DNA of 64,000 bases, taken from positions 1 through 64,000 of the forward strand of contig JAYMTJ010000032.1 of assembly GCA_036897525.1 (NCBI GenBank), written 5' to 3'. The stretch comes from Pelargonium x hortorum. Taxonomy: Eukaryota; Streptophyta; Magnoliopsida; Geraniales; Geraniaceae. Shown in pieces: positions 1 through 11,850 of this stretch (the first letter of the stretch is position 1; each line of letters begins with the position of its first letter). Made by a program: the position numbers and the translations under genes. Below the pieces are notes generated by a model that was given only the letters and a program-made list of their open reading frames with translations, did no database searches and was not told the origin of the DNA.

Positions 1-974
1 GAGCCCAATTCAAGGTCCCATTTTTTCATAAAAAGGAGTCCACGATGACAAAGCTCTCAACCTTCGTTTGCCTTGGACTTCACTGGCAGTTGGCAGCTTG
101 CTTTAGATGGTCTTCATTGGTTTCCCTTTCGACTGTTGATAGCTACTAGGTTTGCTTTGACCATTGACTGCGGATTCACCTTCACCATCGACCGCACTCC
201 TAGGCATGGCTTTCTTAGGCTGAGGGTTGGCAGGCTGACAAGCAGGCGCGGTAGCCCAAGAGACAAGCTCTTGCCTAAACTATCTTAGCAATTAAGTTCC
301 AACCCTTAGCTCACTATCAGGAAGTACTGGAAACCGAGCTGGACATGATCTCTATTCGAGACTTGTGCGGGATGAGGATCCCTACTTCCAACTGTGCAGT
401 CGATCGGAATCAGTGACTACCATTGACCTTGGGTTAATAAGGAAGTTTTCTCATTATCCTGTTTAAGAAGTAGTCAGTCACACAGATTGACAGATAGGAG
501 CAGGTTTCCTCATAGCTAGATGTCTTTCATACCACCAATAGCTGTTGAGAGCCGACTACCCTTTAGCATCAACAGCTTTCACAACTGTTCAATTAGAAGG
601 TCTCGGTTATGGAATGGGTATCTGAATGGCTCATAGTTTGAATAGCACTAGTGGAAAGGTTGTCAAACAAACTCTGAATAGCTCTTAGTTGTGAATAGCT
701 TCAGGAGTCTTTGTAGAGCGCTGACCACTTTCACTTCAGAAACTTGTTTGAGAGCTATACCTATATAGGGACTGAATGGATTGGGTACTTTCCGACCTAC
801 CCGAAAGAGAATGAAGTTTCTCCCGGGAATCGCTTAGATCGCTTAGAACACTACCTCTTAGAATCCGGACCTCAAACTTAGCAGCAGTTACATCTAATCC
901 AAGAATACAAACTGTTAAGAGAATCTGTTATTTAGTCCGCTCGAACAAAGGACTATTATTCTATATAGTAACGT

Positions 975-1010
975 TTTCTACCTATATTTCTACCTATATT
1001 TCTACCTATA
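975..1010. repeat. 12-bp tandem repeat, three perfect copies
   Basis: The unit TTTCTACCTATA occurs three times in a row without change. Perfect identity points to recent slippage or active copying rather than an old repeat. Confidence 0.95.
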
Positions 1011-1359
1011 ATCGAATAAGATTGCATTTGACTCTAAAGAAAGAAATGAGTACAATTTGGTTTTCTTTGTCACTTTTCATGACTCAAAAGCAAGAAAAAG
1101 AGTAGAAACCATTCTAAACGAATGCCTCTTTCAGTACTAGAAAGCATACCTTCTTCTATGAGGTTTTAAAGTGTGCAAGAAAATGAAACAAATTCTGACT
1201 CTTTCTTTCTATTTTGTTTTGCTTTCTATTTGGAAGGTGTATAAACTAATGATGGAGAATGATGCATGACCCGTTATCAACAAGCTAAAGCTTGCCTTAG
1301 TTAGATGAGAAATGAGACCTTCTATTATATGGTAGAAAAGTTTGTCATTTTCTTGCTTC

Positions 1360-1374
1360 CTCGTACGGTACGAG
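1360..1374. repeat. Perfect 7-bp inverted repeat around one base
   Basis: CTCGTAC and GTACGAG flank a single G. The spacer is too short for an RNA hairpin with the full stem, so it is better viewed as a DNA palindrome. No function can be assigned. Confidence 0.85.
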
Positions 1375-3661
1375 AGACCTAAGCTTTATAAGTTCCAAAG
1401 AGTTAGAGTTAGGTAAGGTTCTACAGACTGTTAGCAACACCGGAATACAAGTACAAATAAAGGATTCTCTCTATTCTGTATTCCCAAGATCTACTCCTTT
1501 CCTTGCAAATGGACTGCTTACCCATAGCTAGGCCAGCTAAGATAGAGCTCGACAGTCCACGATACATCCTCCATCAACAGCTTCCATTAGCATAGCACAA
1601 CTTACCTTACTAATAGCAACAGGTATGAAATGACTTTAGTGTCATCCAGTCAATCAAGAACAAGAATAGGAATAGACCAAAGACAAGAAGACTCATTAAC
1701 TTCCTTTGGCAAGGGTAAGAAAATGACTAGCTACACTGCAACAGAATACATTATCGGCAATCCGTTTCTGTCTTAAACTCCTAAACTGTCCCTCGAAGAA
1801 AGCATCAAGCCATCGAGCAACACTAGCATTCGACTTCCACTGACCTTCTTTGGCCATCGACTAGACAGACAAGGTACTTCTCCTTGCAAAACAAAATTCT
1901 AGTAAAACTTCCCTTTAAAGACCAAAACCAATAAAATGTGAGACTCTTCTCAAGTTGAGTAGCCTTCCCTGTTTTTTAGAACATGGATTTGCTGGGTCTT
2001 TATCATAAGCATAAGAATACAACCCTCAATTGACAGGGTAGGGAAGTTGGTCCTGCTATGAAAGCTCTTATATAGTTATAAAACAATAGGATTGTAGAGT
2101 TAGGCAGGTTTGGTTCTTTAGAAGCGTACATTATATTACAGGGACTGGAGAATGAATGTATTTTCCTTAGATCTGTTAGATCTGGTGGATTCATGTCTTA
2201 GATTAGTTAGTTTAGAATAAGTTGGATTTGTAGTTTCTAGAGACTCTATTCTTATGTATCTATCTCAAATTCCTTATCTAAGGGCTACTAGACTCTTTTG
2301 AGCTATACTTCTCTTTGTAGGATATACCATTTTCCAGAAGCTATTCCAGGAATCTCTAACAATACCAATCAGTTCTCCTTTGCCCTCTATCAGCTTATGC
2401 AATACACAAGAACCCAGAATACAAACGGGAACTCATTTTAAGTTAAGGAATTCCGTTTAGAAGCAATTCTTTTCCAGCCAGGTTTCCATTACATTAACAA
2501 CTGAACTGAAGAACTAATCTGTCATGATTAAGTACTCTAAGCGCTTATGTACTAAATAAAACAGAATTGAAACAATTCCTATATTTAACTGTCTTTCATT
2601 AACAAGCTAAATTGCCCTGAGTATAGTATTACTGACTTGGCTTCAAGGACTGCTAGAGATTTCGACTGCTATACAGATCGGAGTATTAGCTATCAGGTCA
2701 TTTTCCTAGTATCTGTTTCTGATGAATCCTAAATTGTACTTACTTCTATGACTTTAAGGAGAATCCCTCTTGCTATATGCTTTTATCGTACGTATAGGAG
2801 GTAGGAGGGAAGAACCTTAGAAGATACTGAGTACATCTAGATACATTATAAAAAACTCGCTTTTGACTCCTTTACGTATACCATTTGCCGGCTAAAAGCA
2901 GAGTCTCCAAGAACAATTAATTACTTAGCTTGCAAGAATTAAGAGCTACAAGAATATTATAAGCCTCTCAATAACATGTCCTGGCTTCCTTTAGAACAAA
3001 TTTCGATTGACTGGGTTTCAAAGTTTCCCCAAGAGCCAAGAACAAAGAGCTAATATATGGGTTCCTTTGCCTAAGGTAATCCTAGATTTACCATCCCTCG
3101 ACAGCTTAGAACAATTTAGTATTGACTTCTTCCTATAACAAACTAATACAATCAATTAATTAATATACTATCTATCCTATCTAGAATCTATTTATATAGA
3201 ATATTAAAGAATAAGAAACTATAGAATAGAACATTACTAGGAAATACACTAGCTCCATTAGCATTAGCTGTACCATCTCGATTAAGCAGACAATGTACGA
3301 AAGAGAGTGTTGGTTTATCAGAGGATAAGGATGCTTTGTTAAGGAGAGAGTGTTCGGGTGGGTGACAGCTGAGAAGTAAAGAGCAAGTGTAGGTACGGTC
3401 AGTACCCTGGGTTAAGGTTACTGTAGTTGCAAGGATGCAAAGCAAGAAAGGGTAGAAGGTAATAGCTAAGGGTTGAGGTCTGTTCAAGTAGGAATGACTG
3501 GAAGGAAAATGCTCGCTAAGGTCCAAGAAGGTACTTAATGTATTGCAAGGAAAGTGTCAAGGCTTGTCGGTGATGGTATAGCTAGGGTTGATCGGAGTGG
3601 GTTCCCTATAAAGAGTGGGATTGAGTGTTTAGAGTTTGTAGGTTTAATAGAACTTAATTGC

Positions 3662-3706
3662 TCATAGTTTTGTGTTGTACCTTAAGCAGAGAGTTCCATC
3701 GACCAG
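3662..3706 (+). repeat. 45-bp dispersed repeat, copy 1
   Basis: This copy matches 9468-9512 at 43 of 45 positions and begins TCATAGTTTTGTGTTGTA. Similarity continues past the end with indels (CGAAAGCAA and CTAGGCTT are shared) to about 3734 here and 9542 there. Both copies follow a C-poor stretch of a few hundred bases. Such short direct repeats are common in plant mitochondrial DNA and can support occasional recombination. Confidence 0.9.
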
Positions 3707-4380
3707 ACGAAAGCAAGACCGACTAGGCTTTCATTGAACCGCTATTGGACAAGAGTAGATGGTATTAGAGTGCTGCTGACAAAGAACTTACATCCAAAGA
3801 GTGGGATACCTTAATTAGGGAATACTTACAGTGTTTACTGACAGCAAATAGAGAAGTTCAACACAGATAATAAGAGGTTGTTGTTATTTTAGCTGACAAA
3901 GGACTGATTAACTGTTGACATAGGATTCTATTTTCTTCAAGAACAGGGTTTGATTGTAGTGATTAGGTGAGAAGTAGTCAGGGTAAAGCATTCATTGAAC
4001 AGAGAGATCTTAGTTGGAAGTGTTTCCAGTTTGAATGGATTTCAATCTTTCACTACTATTTATTTGTATGAGTTCTTCTGCTAATGGAAAGAAGGCTCCT
4101 TTTGATCTAACCAACACTAAGTTATGGCTTGGACTTTACTATATTTGATTAACGGGTAGGAAATTCTTAGAAAGGTTTTGAAGCCACTGCCATTGTATCT
4201 TTATATGTAGCTTGGTTATTCTTCCTTCTTTCTTTTTTAGGACTTAGTAGTTTAGGTTCTTGGGTTTTTATGTTAGGATAGGTGAGGTGGTGGCCTCTAT
4301 GCTCAGTTGAGCGAGTTTCTCGTTGCTTTTTTGTCATAAAGACTCAAGGTCTCTCTTTCATTTAGAGAACTTGGGGTACA

Positions 4381-7300
4381 AAAATGGGTAACTCAAGAAA
4401 GGTGTTTAAATAGATTCACTTAAAAAAAAAGGATCCAGATTTAATCTAATATCAAAGTTAACTACTAGTTATAAGTATTCGCCTTATTCTTGTGAAACTT
4501 AATAGAGCTAGAATGAGTATTCTTAGAAAGAGCTAAGAAGCAGGATCCAATCTAACCCACAAATTTTTCCAATCTGTCTGAGCTCACGATTACTACTTTA
4601 GGAATATCATATAGTATACCCGTAAGAGTAACAAACACTCCTTGAAATTACTAAAGCTTAGGCCAAACCCGCATAGCATAAAGAGGCTCAACTATTGTGC
4701 CGGTGATAAGAATGCCAACTTTCCGGTGACTCTGCACATTCAAGTTAAGGGGACTAAGAGCTTTCCAAGACTTATCTATAGATAAAAAAACTATCTGACA
4801 CGCTTATTTGTTAATATTAGATTCAGTATCTTTTTATAAATAATTATAGGAACTCCCGAACTCAAACTTTAAGAGAATTAGATATTTACCGTAAAAGCCA
4901 GCCTAATTACTTAAAATTTAGAGACACTCTGTTTCATATAGAATATTGAATTCTCAGAATTACGTGTAACTCTATAGGGAAAAGGGCAGGCGGCTTCCAT
5001 ATTGATTGATGTATATTCACACTAATAATTATCTGAAAAGATTTTTCTTTACACAAACCTAACTAGGAAATAGTAAAATAGATAAACGGAGCAGCATGGA
5101 AACTTGAAGGGAATTATCAATGAAAGCCTAATCAAACGGATCCTAGTACATAAAAAAGGGAGTCTCTTTCTATTTGCATTTTACTATGGTCTTTTTTTAT
5201 TTAACACGTTTCATTAAGTAAATATAAAACTTAACTTTCGAGACTGACGGAAATTTTCTTTTTATAGCCTTTCAATTCCAATGTATATAACACAAGGACT
5301 CCTATTTATAAATTGTCGAATTGATCCGTCTACTGGGAATTGCGCACTTATGAATACATACATTTGCAAACTTTGTACCAATTCATTCGCTCAAATTCTA
5401 TGGCTTTCTAGAAGTTTTTTGTACTAGCATTTTATTCCGTTTTGGAAGTTAAAGAATACTCAACTCAAAAATGACAGAATCAACAGGAGGCTGTCTGGTT
5501 TATAATAATGCATCATCAAAAAGTCCCTATTCTCATTCCCGAAGATATAAATTCTTGTTCCTTCAAAACAGGCGGATTTTTTTTCGAGATGTTGTGTACG
5601 TTTCCGCATTGAGTTACTCCGCAGGATTACCTTAGTAGTTAAACAGGGTTCTCTTAAGTTAATAGATCAATCTCCTCAAATAGGAGTACTCTTAACAGCA
5701 TTTCTTATGCTTTTTTGTTTATTAGGTTAGTGGTACTTTACTTTTCCGGGCTACGTGTTTCTAAAGGAAAGCTATACTATAATCGCACTCAAGATTTTTG
5801 GGTTGGGGCCACCCTCTTCTCTTGGGTTATCCAACATTGTGTATTGTAATTGTAAAAAAACCCTTAGTTACAAGTAAGCAGAGAGGCTATTGACAATTAA
5901 ATTAAGCGTAATGAAGAACTTTTTTGAGCTTTAAAATCTAAGAAAAAGTTCCTGCCGCTGTATAGCCTTCTCTTACCCACCCTAAAAGTCCTCCATATAG
6001 AGCATATAGAGAAAGGACCTTGTAACACAAACCAAAGTTTTACCTTTCAGATTGCTTTGATGAGAAAATTCCGGATCTATTTATTACTATACCCACTACA
6101 AAAAAAAAGATTTAGAAAGTACCCACCTCAAACGGGCAAAATAAAGTCACTTATTTCGTCAATTTGAAAGGAAAGGCCGCATTTTCCCGCTCAAAAAAAT
6201 CAGTAACACTATACTAAACCAGAAACTGTACTTGCTTAGAAGTGGACTTGAACCGACGACACCGGATCAAATTGAATCGTGCTCTAACGGATAAAGAATT
6301 TATCAAAGAGAGAGCATTAATGGGTTAGGTAGGCCGCGGATAGCTAATTACTGTACTTTTCCAGCTTTGGGAGCAGGAGGCAGGGAAGCTATTCACAGGG
6401 AAACGAGAGAAGGTTTTGTTCTATTTAAGCGATTGATTGATTCCTCATTTTTTCTCTTGATTGAGAACCTTCATATAATAAGCAGATACTCTAGAGGGCT
6501 TTCTAGACTGCAAAATGACAGTATAAAAAGTGGTTCAAAACTCGCATAATCTTTAATCACAAATTTTAATAGCTACTTAGCTTTCACCTTAAAATTCTTA
6601 TCTTGATTTTTAATTAAAAAAAAACTTACAGATCTTTTTTTGGACTTTTAGAACGCGTAGCAAAAGCAATTCTTCTACTAAGTCAAGTATTGTCCTTTTT
6701 TAATATGTAATGTATCGGGAATTTCTCCTATTCCTAGACAACGTATTACCTGTTTAGTAAAATACTGCTTGTCAGGATAACCAAAAGAGCTTTTTCTTGA
6801 GTTAGAAAGCAAAGAGTTTAAGGATTGTCTTTCACAGACAGAGAGCTTGCTAGAGTTGTATTTAGTGTTCGAAGGTTGAGGTCTTAAGTGGCTCGGTACC
6901 CTAAGAGAGGATCTTAGTGATGGTTTCTGAGGATCGGTTATAAGAAAGGGTGGCTTCCTAGTCAACGTTGTTAGGATACTAAATCCCTTTATTACTTGAA
7001 AAGAACCGAACAAAGACTCTTTACAAGAGAAAGTACTTACCTAATAAGTACCCCCCTAAAAAACGAGACACTTAGGATTTGTTTCGCTGCTTAGGTTATT
7101 CTCAAACAGCAAGAGAAATAGAAGTCGTTTAGGCTAACGATAACTTTTTTGTAGGTATGTAATATTTTTTTTTATCCTTACTTTTGCCCGAGTACTAAAC
7201 TAGTCCTTATTTCTTGGAATTCTACTTTTATTTTAAAGACTTGAATACAAGTATCCGCTTTTAGACCTCCCCCTTTTTTTAATCCAAAAGGTCCCTCAAT

Positions 7301-8829
7301 TTCTTTTATTTATAAGAATAGCTTTGCTTTGTGCTTCTTTTGTTTGACTGTAGGTAGCTCAAATTCATTTTCCAAGAGGCTAATTCTTACTTCACCTAGG
7401 AACTGACAGGATACATACTGCCCTCTGAAATTACCAGCACTCTTCTAGTCTATGGCTGAACGGCATCGCTAGAGAGTTAACTATGCTGTACAGAGGTGTT
7501 CTTCTTCCGAACTTGTCCACATCGGCTTTTACCTCTTGTACTTGAGAATCCAATTCTCACAGATCTAGGTACATACATGACTGATAGAGCCTCTCTAATA
7601 TCATGTCCTCTTCTGTAACCTATCCACTTTCCGTTTGTTTCATTCGAATGTATATAATAATCGACTTTTCCGCCTAGGATTTTCATTCAATCAAATTGAC
7701 CTCTTAAATGCATAAAAATTTTACAAAATGACTCACTCTCACCCAAACAAGAACCTCGCGAGGATCCCCAGGCCAGCACTATTTTATCCGCGGGTTTTGG
7801 GATTGCATGCATATAAGGCTGCTTGGTGAGTGAAAAAGGCCTTACATTTAGTTTCTTAATCTGATTGTTCCAAAGAAACTAAAGGATATTCTTAATTAGA
7901 ATTTATTAGGGCATCTTTCAAAAACAAAAAAGAAAGTGGGGATTACTACCTAAGATGTAAGTGAACTTTTTAGCTGGAATCGTGTCTAAAATTAAGGAGT
8001 AAAGGGTTGAACCAGCCTAATGAATATAAGTGTCTTACTGCTAGTAAACCTGCTCTGTAGCTTATCATTTAGGACACTATAATATATACAAGGGATTTAC
8101 TGGACGCTTTGTTCTAATGTAATTGGTTTACTTCAAATTAGTGGGTAATCCTTTTTAGATTGTGTGTTTAATGTTTAGTCTATATTAGGTATCCTACGAG
8201 AATGAATCCTTTTTTTATAGTAGTTTTCATTTCATTTAATAAGGATTCCTTATAGATACAATTAGGTGCCCTAAGTTCTTGACTTTATCCCGCCAGGGAC
8301 TTACTTTGACTCTGGTTGGAAGACAGTTGGCGCTCGTCATAAAATGGAATCTATCAACACCAAATCTCGTAAATTAAGTTTTGAAGTTAATTAAGGGAAG
8401 GGATATTATATTAAGAACAACTAAAGTTTTGCTTTTAACCAAGTTATCGGGGAACAATTTCTGAGACGTTGAGAAAGGGCCCTAGGGATTGTTAGAAAAA
8501 TGAATAGTTAGCAAGTCTTTTATTTCTTATCTGAAACAAAAGTATTACTTGTAAAATGAGGCCCTTTACTCTTGCCTTTCTGAACAAAAATGAAGTGCAG
8601 TTTCCCTCTTATAGAGGCATTTTTGAATTATATAAGCGCACGTAAAAGGCCTTACAATAAGTTTTAGTACGGTTCTAATTAATATCGTTTTGTTGGAAGA
8701 GGTCAATATTGCAAGCTTCTTTATTTATATCAACCTGTAATCCCCTTTTATAAAGTCCTCTAGAAACCCTTTCAATTTCAGAAAATCTTACTTATTTGCA
8801 TACCTCCTAGCTTCCAAAAAACCAAAGAA
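4381..8829. other. Non-coding A+T-rich DNA, texture B
   Basis: No gene was recognised apart from the trnF-like relic at 6234-6297. The sequence has many A or T runs of six to ten bases. The 111-codon minus frame at 6678-7013 has no recognisable motif, signal peptide or membrane segment and is of chance length. A stretch at about 6780-7000 is briefly richer in G on the plus strand, like the texture A islands. Confidence 0.6.
6234..6297 (-). pseudogene. trnF-like relic (3' half)
   Basis: Read on the minus strand, the 3' end CCACTTCTAAGC equals the T-stem plus acceptor 3' strand of plant mitochondrial trnF(GAA) as I remember it. GTTAGAGCA and GTGTC fall at the right distances for the D-stem and variable region. 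The anticodon arm is replaced by CGATTCAATTTGATCCG, which forms no proper stem and carries no GAA. The T-stem has only three plausible pairs and no matching 5' acceptor strand is present. I read it as a decayed copy. Chance similarity is possible for the 5' part but unlikely for the 3' tail. Confidence 0.4.
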
Positions 8830-10659
8830 GAGATCCTAGACTCATTTGTTTGCCTGCTATTCAGAGACTGCCTTTACAACGAAGACTACCTTCCAAGCAA
8901 GAGCTACAACAAAAACAAATAGAATATGTTCTCCACTTGCGCCATCAGATGGACTGCTTTAATTCACCTTGGACAAATCCCAAAAACAACGGATTAAAAC
9001 AATACGGGTACTGCACTTATAGGGGTGCTTTTGTTTAAAAGTTAGAATCAAAGTCTTTGTGCTTTTAGTATTTATTTGCGTAAACTCAGTAGGATTTCGT
9101 GGGCCTTAGTCGGTGTTGCTAGCTAGGAACTCTCTTCTTGGTGAGATATTCTTATATCATCTATGTGGAGATTGAGGGTTTAGACTAGCCACACATGCTA
9201 GGTCAAGTAGATTGGGAGTAGGCTTGAGCTGTAGGTTGTTAATGGATGTCTAGGAGTGCTGTCGAGGGTACTGTTGCAAGTGGTATAGGAGTATGTATGT
9301 GGTACAAGTTATGTATGCGATTGCTAGCCCTGTCCTAGTTCTGTAGGTATAGTTATAGGTGAATGATCTTAGGGTTTCCAGGTTGGATCTTCTTAGATTG
9401 AATAGAACAGAAAGGCTCATAAGAGACTTATTAGATGTTAATGAGTGGAATAGATAGACTGAATGGGTCATAGTTTTGTGTTGTATCTTAAGCAGAGAGT
9501 TCCCTCGACCAGAGCCTGATACCGAAAGCAAACTAGGCTTACTTCCACCGACAGCGACATCCCATCGAACAGGTTACCGGCTACCTAAGGCGCGCTAGCC
9601 CTTAGTTGGATTGACCTTCCTCCTTATCTTGCTGACTGGGACAGCTTGCTCGCTCTGGCTTGCCAATGCCAACAATCAATCCTGTGTTCTATTGTTTAGG
9701 ATAGTGTAATAAACAGCCCTTCGGTCTATATATTATCTTATCCTAATTACCTTCTATTGACCATAGCATCTATCGGCTCAGAGTGTACTTCCAGTCATTG
9801 CTAGCACTCAATTGCACCGTCCTCAGTCCATAATAGCTGATGTCTTGTGTTTCCTTCTGATCTTAGTGAAGGCTTTCTTGAAAGGAGATCTTATTCTTTG
9901 TTTCTTCTTTGACCTACCTCGAGTGCTTTCATTAAGAAGGCTATCTGTAAATCTTACCTTGTTTGGAGTCTTCAGTCGTTAGAACCGGATGACTCTATTC
10001 TGTATTCTAGACTTTATTAGCCATTAGCATGAAACTCACTTGTTGCTGGTAGGTCTTATGAATAGATAATAGAAGGTCTTCCTCTTAGAGTGATTACATA
10101 CCTCGCACAAGGGTGATAGTCTGTATTGTCTTTCCTTCATTTGCTTAGTCATTAGCGCAAGTTTCAGCTCGCTTAGTTAGTATTGGAATTATTAATAAAC
10201 AGACTGTCAGTCTCATTATTATCTCTTCCTAATAGAATGAAAGCACCTCCTTATCTAGCACCGACTGTCATGACCCTGTCTTATTTAAGATAGTGAAGAT
10301 CGTGTTAGACTTTAAGTTTGTGGTAATTATAGGTTTCGGTTTAGGACTGTTAGCTTTGGACCGGTACAGAGAGTTGACTTTGGACTTGTGAGTTTTAGAG
10401 CGCTATAATACCCAGTTCGAGGACCTTCTGACTTAGGCTTTCAACTGGTAGAGTGTGCCATCGTCAGTGCGCCTAGTTGAGCCGACTGTGCCCGACAGCT
10501 GATACAGAGCTAGGCATTCTTAAGCTTACTATTGACCGACCATTGACAGCGAATACATTGCTATTGGCCATCGACAGCAATTCAACAGTTGTTAAGATAG
10601 CTTGCTTTGGCCATCGACCGGTCCTACTTACCTTCTTTGTTTGTGTTTACTTGACCCTT
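8830..10659. other. Non-coding DNA, texture A island 2
   Basis: No gene was recognised. About 9060-9480 is a G/T-rich, C-poor stretch on the plus strand, ending in the second 45-bp repeat. From 9540 the base use is more even; the line at 9541 has 36 G+C in 60. Between 10520 and 10620 the words ATTGACC, CATTGACAGC and TGGCCATCGAC recur, with the last found at 10565-10575, 10608-10618 and also 1851-1861. These look like remnants of short repeats. Confidence 0.6.
9468..9512 (+). repeat. 45-bp dispersed repeat, copy 2
   Basis: This is the partner of 3662-3706, with two substitutions (C/T in the GTAYCTTAAG part and A/C in TTCCMTCGACC). It has the same orientation, 5.8 kb away, so recombination between the copies would excise the DNA between them as a circle. 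That is inferred from geometry only. Confidence 0.9.
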
Positions 10660-10735
10660 CTAATAACCCACCAAGGAGAAAGTCTCTAATAACCCACGAA
10701 GGAGAAAGTAAGCAAAGGAGAAAGTAAGGAGAAAC
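10660..10735. repeat. 26-bp tandem repeat, two copies plus a partial third
   Basis: The unit CTAATAACCCACCAAGGAGA plus six more bases occurs at 10660-10685 and, with three changes, at 10686-10711. Its AAGGAGAAAGTAAG core recurs in shortened form up to 10735. Immediately downstream ATCCAACAAA occurs at 10740-10749 and 10764-10773. Confidence 0.9.
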
Positions 10736-10858
10736 TTGAATCCAACAAATGAGTCCTATATACATCCAACAAACAATGCATGGGTTCAAACGTGATTTGC
10801 TCCTGTATCGAGTTCAGTGAAACTCGGTCGAAAAGAGTGAGAGACTAAGAGGAAAGAA

Positions 10859-10868
10859 GGAGGTATGA
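10859..10868 (+). repeat. GGAGGTATGA motif, copy 1 of 5
   Basis: Exact copies of this 10-mer stand at 10859, 11261, 11318, 11739 and 11884. Copies 2, 3 and 5 are preceded by AATTG and copies 3 to 5 by AGAAT. A near copy GAGGTATAA stands at about 11689. The string resembles a bacterial ribosome binding site fused to a start codon, but the ATG is too close to GGAGG and no open frame follows, so it is listed only as a repeat. Confidence 0.85.
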
Positions 10869-10969
10869 CTCGAAGGAAGAGGTATGTAATGAAGGGCTTC
10901 ATTCTTGGCATGTGGAAGATGAGGTCTTCAGCGAGGCTGTAAAGAAAGAGAGCAAGAGTGCGATAACTA

Positions 10970-11028
10970 GCACACAGAAATGTTTTGAGTCAAGCAAACG
11001 GTGGGCGAGATCGCTTGCGTAGGTGTGC
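10970..11028 (+). repeat. GCACAC/GTGTGC cassette 1
   Basis: The 59-bp element starts GCACAC and ends TGCGTAGGTGTGC, so its 6-bp ends are inverted repeats. The interior carries GTTTTGAGTCAAG and CGGTGGGCGAGATCG. It is similar throughout to cassette 4 (12022-12080) and shares its right half with cassettes 2 and 3. Mutations inside the four copies are frequent while the ends are mostly kept. Confidence 0.75.
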
Positions 11029-11066
11029 TTTTACGATTGAGAAGAGGTGAGAAGAGGAAAGAAGGA

Positions 11067-11094
11067 GGCAACCGCAAGGTTGAAGAATTGGAGG
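11067..11094 (+). repeat. 28-bp repeat with GCAA-tetraloop hairpin, copy 1
   Basis: This stretch is identical to 11295-11322. It contains CAACC-GCAA-GGTTG (11069-11082), a 5-bp stem closed by a GNRA tetraloop, followed by GAAGAATTGGAGG. GNRA loops are typical of folded RNAs such as group II introns and rRNA. A perfect 6-bp hairpin with a TTTA loop follows at 11095-11110. Confidence 0.85.
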
Positions 11095-11294
11095 CAAGCA
11101 TTTATGCTTGGGAATAGTTGAGGCAAGAAAGAGTCAAGGCTGAGACTCAAGATAGCGGTAACAGTGGATCGGAATTCTGCTAACAGCTTATTCGAGGGTA
11201 TCTTGGCAAGGATAAAGATTGCAAGGATTCTGGGTCTCTATCTTTCAATCTTCTATAATTGGAGGTATGAATCTAAGCTCAAAGAGGAAACAAA

Positions 11295-11322
11295 GGCAAC
11301 CGCAAGGTTGAAGAATTGGAGG
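11295..11322 (+). repeat. 28-bp repeat with GCAA-tetraloop hairpin, copy 2
   Basis: This is a perfect second copy, 228 bases after the first, with its hairpin at 11297-11310. It overlaps the GGAGGTATGA motif at 11318-11327. Cassette 2 begins 17 bases after that motif, so the three repeat families are physically linked here. Confidence 0.85.
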
Positions 11323-11343
11323 TATGACGGCTGATAATAAGAA

Positions 11344-11396
11344 GCACACACCGTTGTCTTGATTGAATTGGGGGGCAGTCAACTGTGTAGGTGTGC
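11344..11396 (+). repeat. GCACAC/GTGTGC cassette 2
   Basis: This is a 53-bp diverged member: GCACAC at 11344-11349, GTGTGC at 11391-11396, and AACTGTGTAGGTGTGC as its right end. It contains a run of six G at about 11371. The left interior (TTGTCTTGATTGAAT) aligns loosely with the GTTTTGTTGAATGAAAC of cassette 4. Confidence 0.65.
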
Positions 11397-11603
11397 GAGA
11401 CGTATGGCAAGAAGGGTTAGCAGCGGCGACTCCTTTCGTCTTGTTTGAGGCAAGGAGAAAGGATGACTGGATACTATGACTCTAAAGGTGTTCTTCACTG
11501 ACGACATTCTTCCGGATGACAACTGACAGAACAAAGCTAAGTTCCATTATACGAGCAAGCTGGAGAGATAGAGAGTTGCTGCAGACAAGTACAAAGAAGA
11601 AAA

Positions 11604-11650
11604 GCACAGTCTGAAACAATCGGTGGGTCAGGTCGACTGCATAGTTGTGC
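11604..11650 (+). repeat. GCACA/TGTGC cassette 3
   Basis: This is the shortest member (47 bp), with 5-bp inverted ends. It shares TGAAACARTCG, GTGGG or CTGGG, and GGTCGACTGC with cassette 4. Relative to cassettes 1 and 4 it lacks the left-hand GTTTTG segment. Confidence 0.7.
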
Positions 11651-11795
11651 TCCGACATGAGGAAAAAAGGCTCTAATTAGAAGAATTTGAGGTATAAAGA
11701 GGAAAGAAAGAACGAAAACTTAACTAAGACGAAGAATGGGAGGTATGAAATCACTCTAAGAGGAAAAAAGGAGGAAGATATGCGGATCCCATTAT

Positions 11796-11850
11796 TCTAT
11801 TGAATCTGTATTAGTTCTCCTTTCACTTTCTTTTCATTTAGGTTCTAGTG
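11796..11850 (+). repeat. Dispersed repeat of about 55 bp, copy 1
   Basis: It begins TCTATTGAATCTGTATTAGT and continues as a pyrimidine-rich stretch. It aligns with 32266-32322, which has TCTATTGAATCCGTATTAGT and a similar T-rich continuation. One substitution separates the first 20 bases, and later parts need small indels. It links the 10.8-12.1 kb block with an isolated spot inside texture B. Confidence 0.7.

Larger units (their letters stand above)
1..4380. other. Non-coding DNA, texture A island 1
   Basis: No gene was recognised here. The sequence is richer in G+C than most of the window and carries recurrent words such as CCATCGAC (185, 1853, 3697). It contains a 12-bp triple tandem repeat at 975-1010, a palindrome at 1360-1374 and one copy of a 45-bp dispersed repeat at 3662-3706. 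From about 3280 to 3660 the plus strand is rich in G and A/T and poor in C. The 112-codon minus frame at 3188-3526 lies in that skewed stretch and looks like a chance product of the skew. What is inferred, not seen, is that this is intergenic organellar DNA. Confidence 0.6.

Noticed and set aside
3188-3526. 112-codon minus frame
   Set aside because: It is the longest frame, but of chance length for this composition. It falls in a strongly skewed stretch that depletes stops on that strand, and it shows no known motif.
6678-7013. 111-codon minus frame
   Set aside because: Chance length, no recognisable domain, signal peptide or membrane segment.
9418-9426. CATAAGAGA, matching the plant mitochondrial CRTAAGAGA promoter core
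   Set aside because: One such 9-mer is expected by chance in 64 kb, the upstream A/T-rich part of the consensus is missing, and no gene follows.
10482-10489. GTGCGCCT, like a group II intron 5' end (GTGYG)
   Set aside because: Too short to stand alone. No domain V hairpin or exon-like flanks were found downstream.
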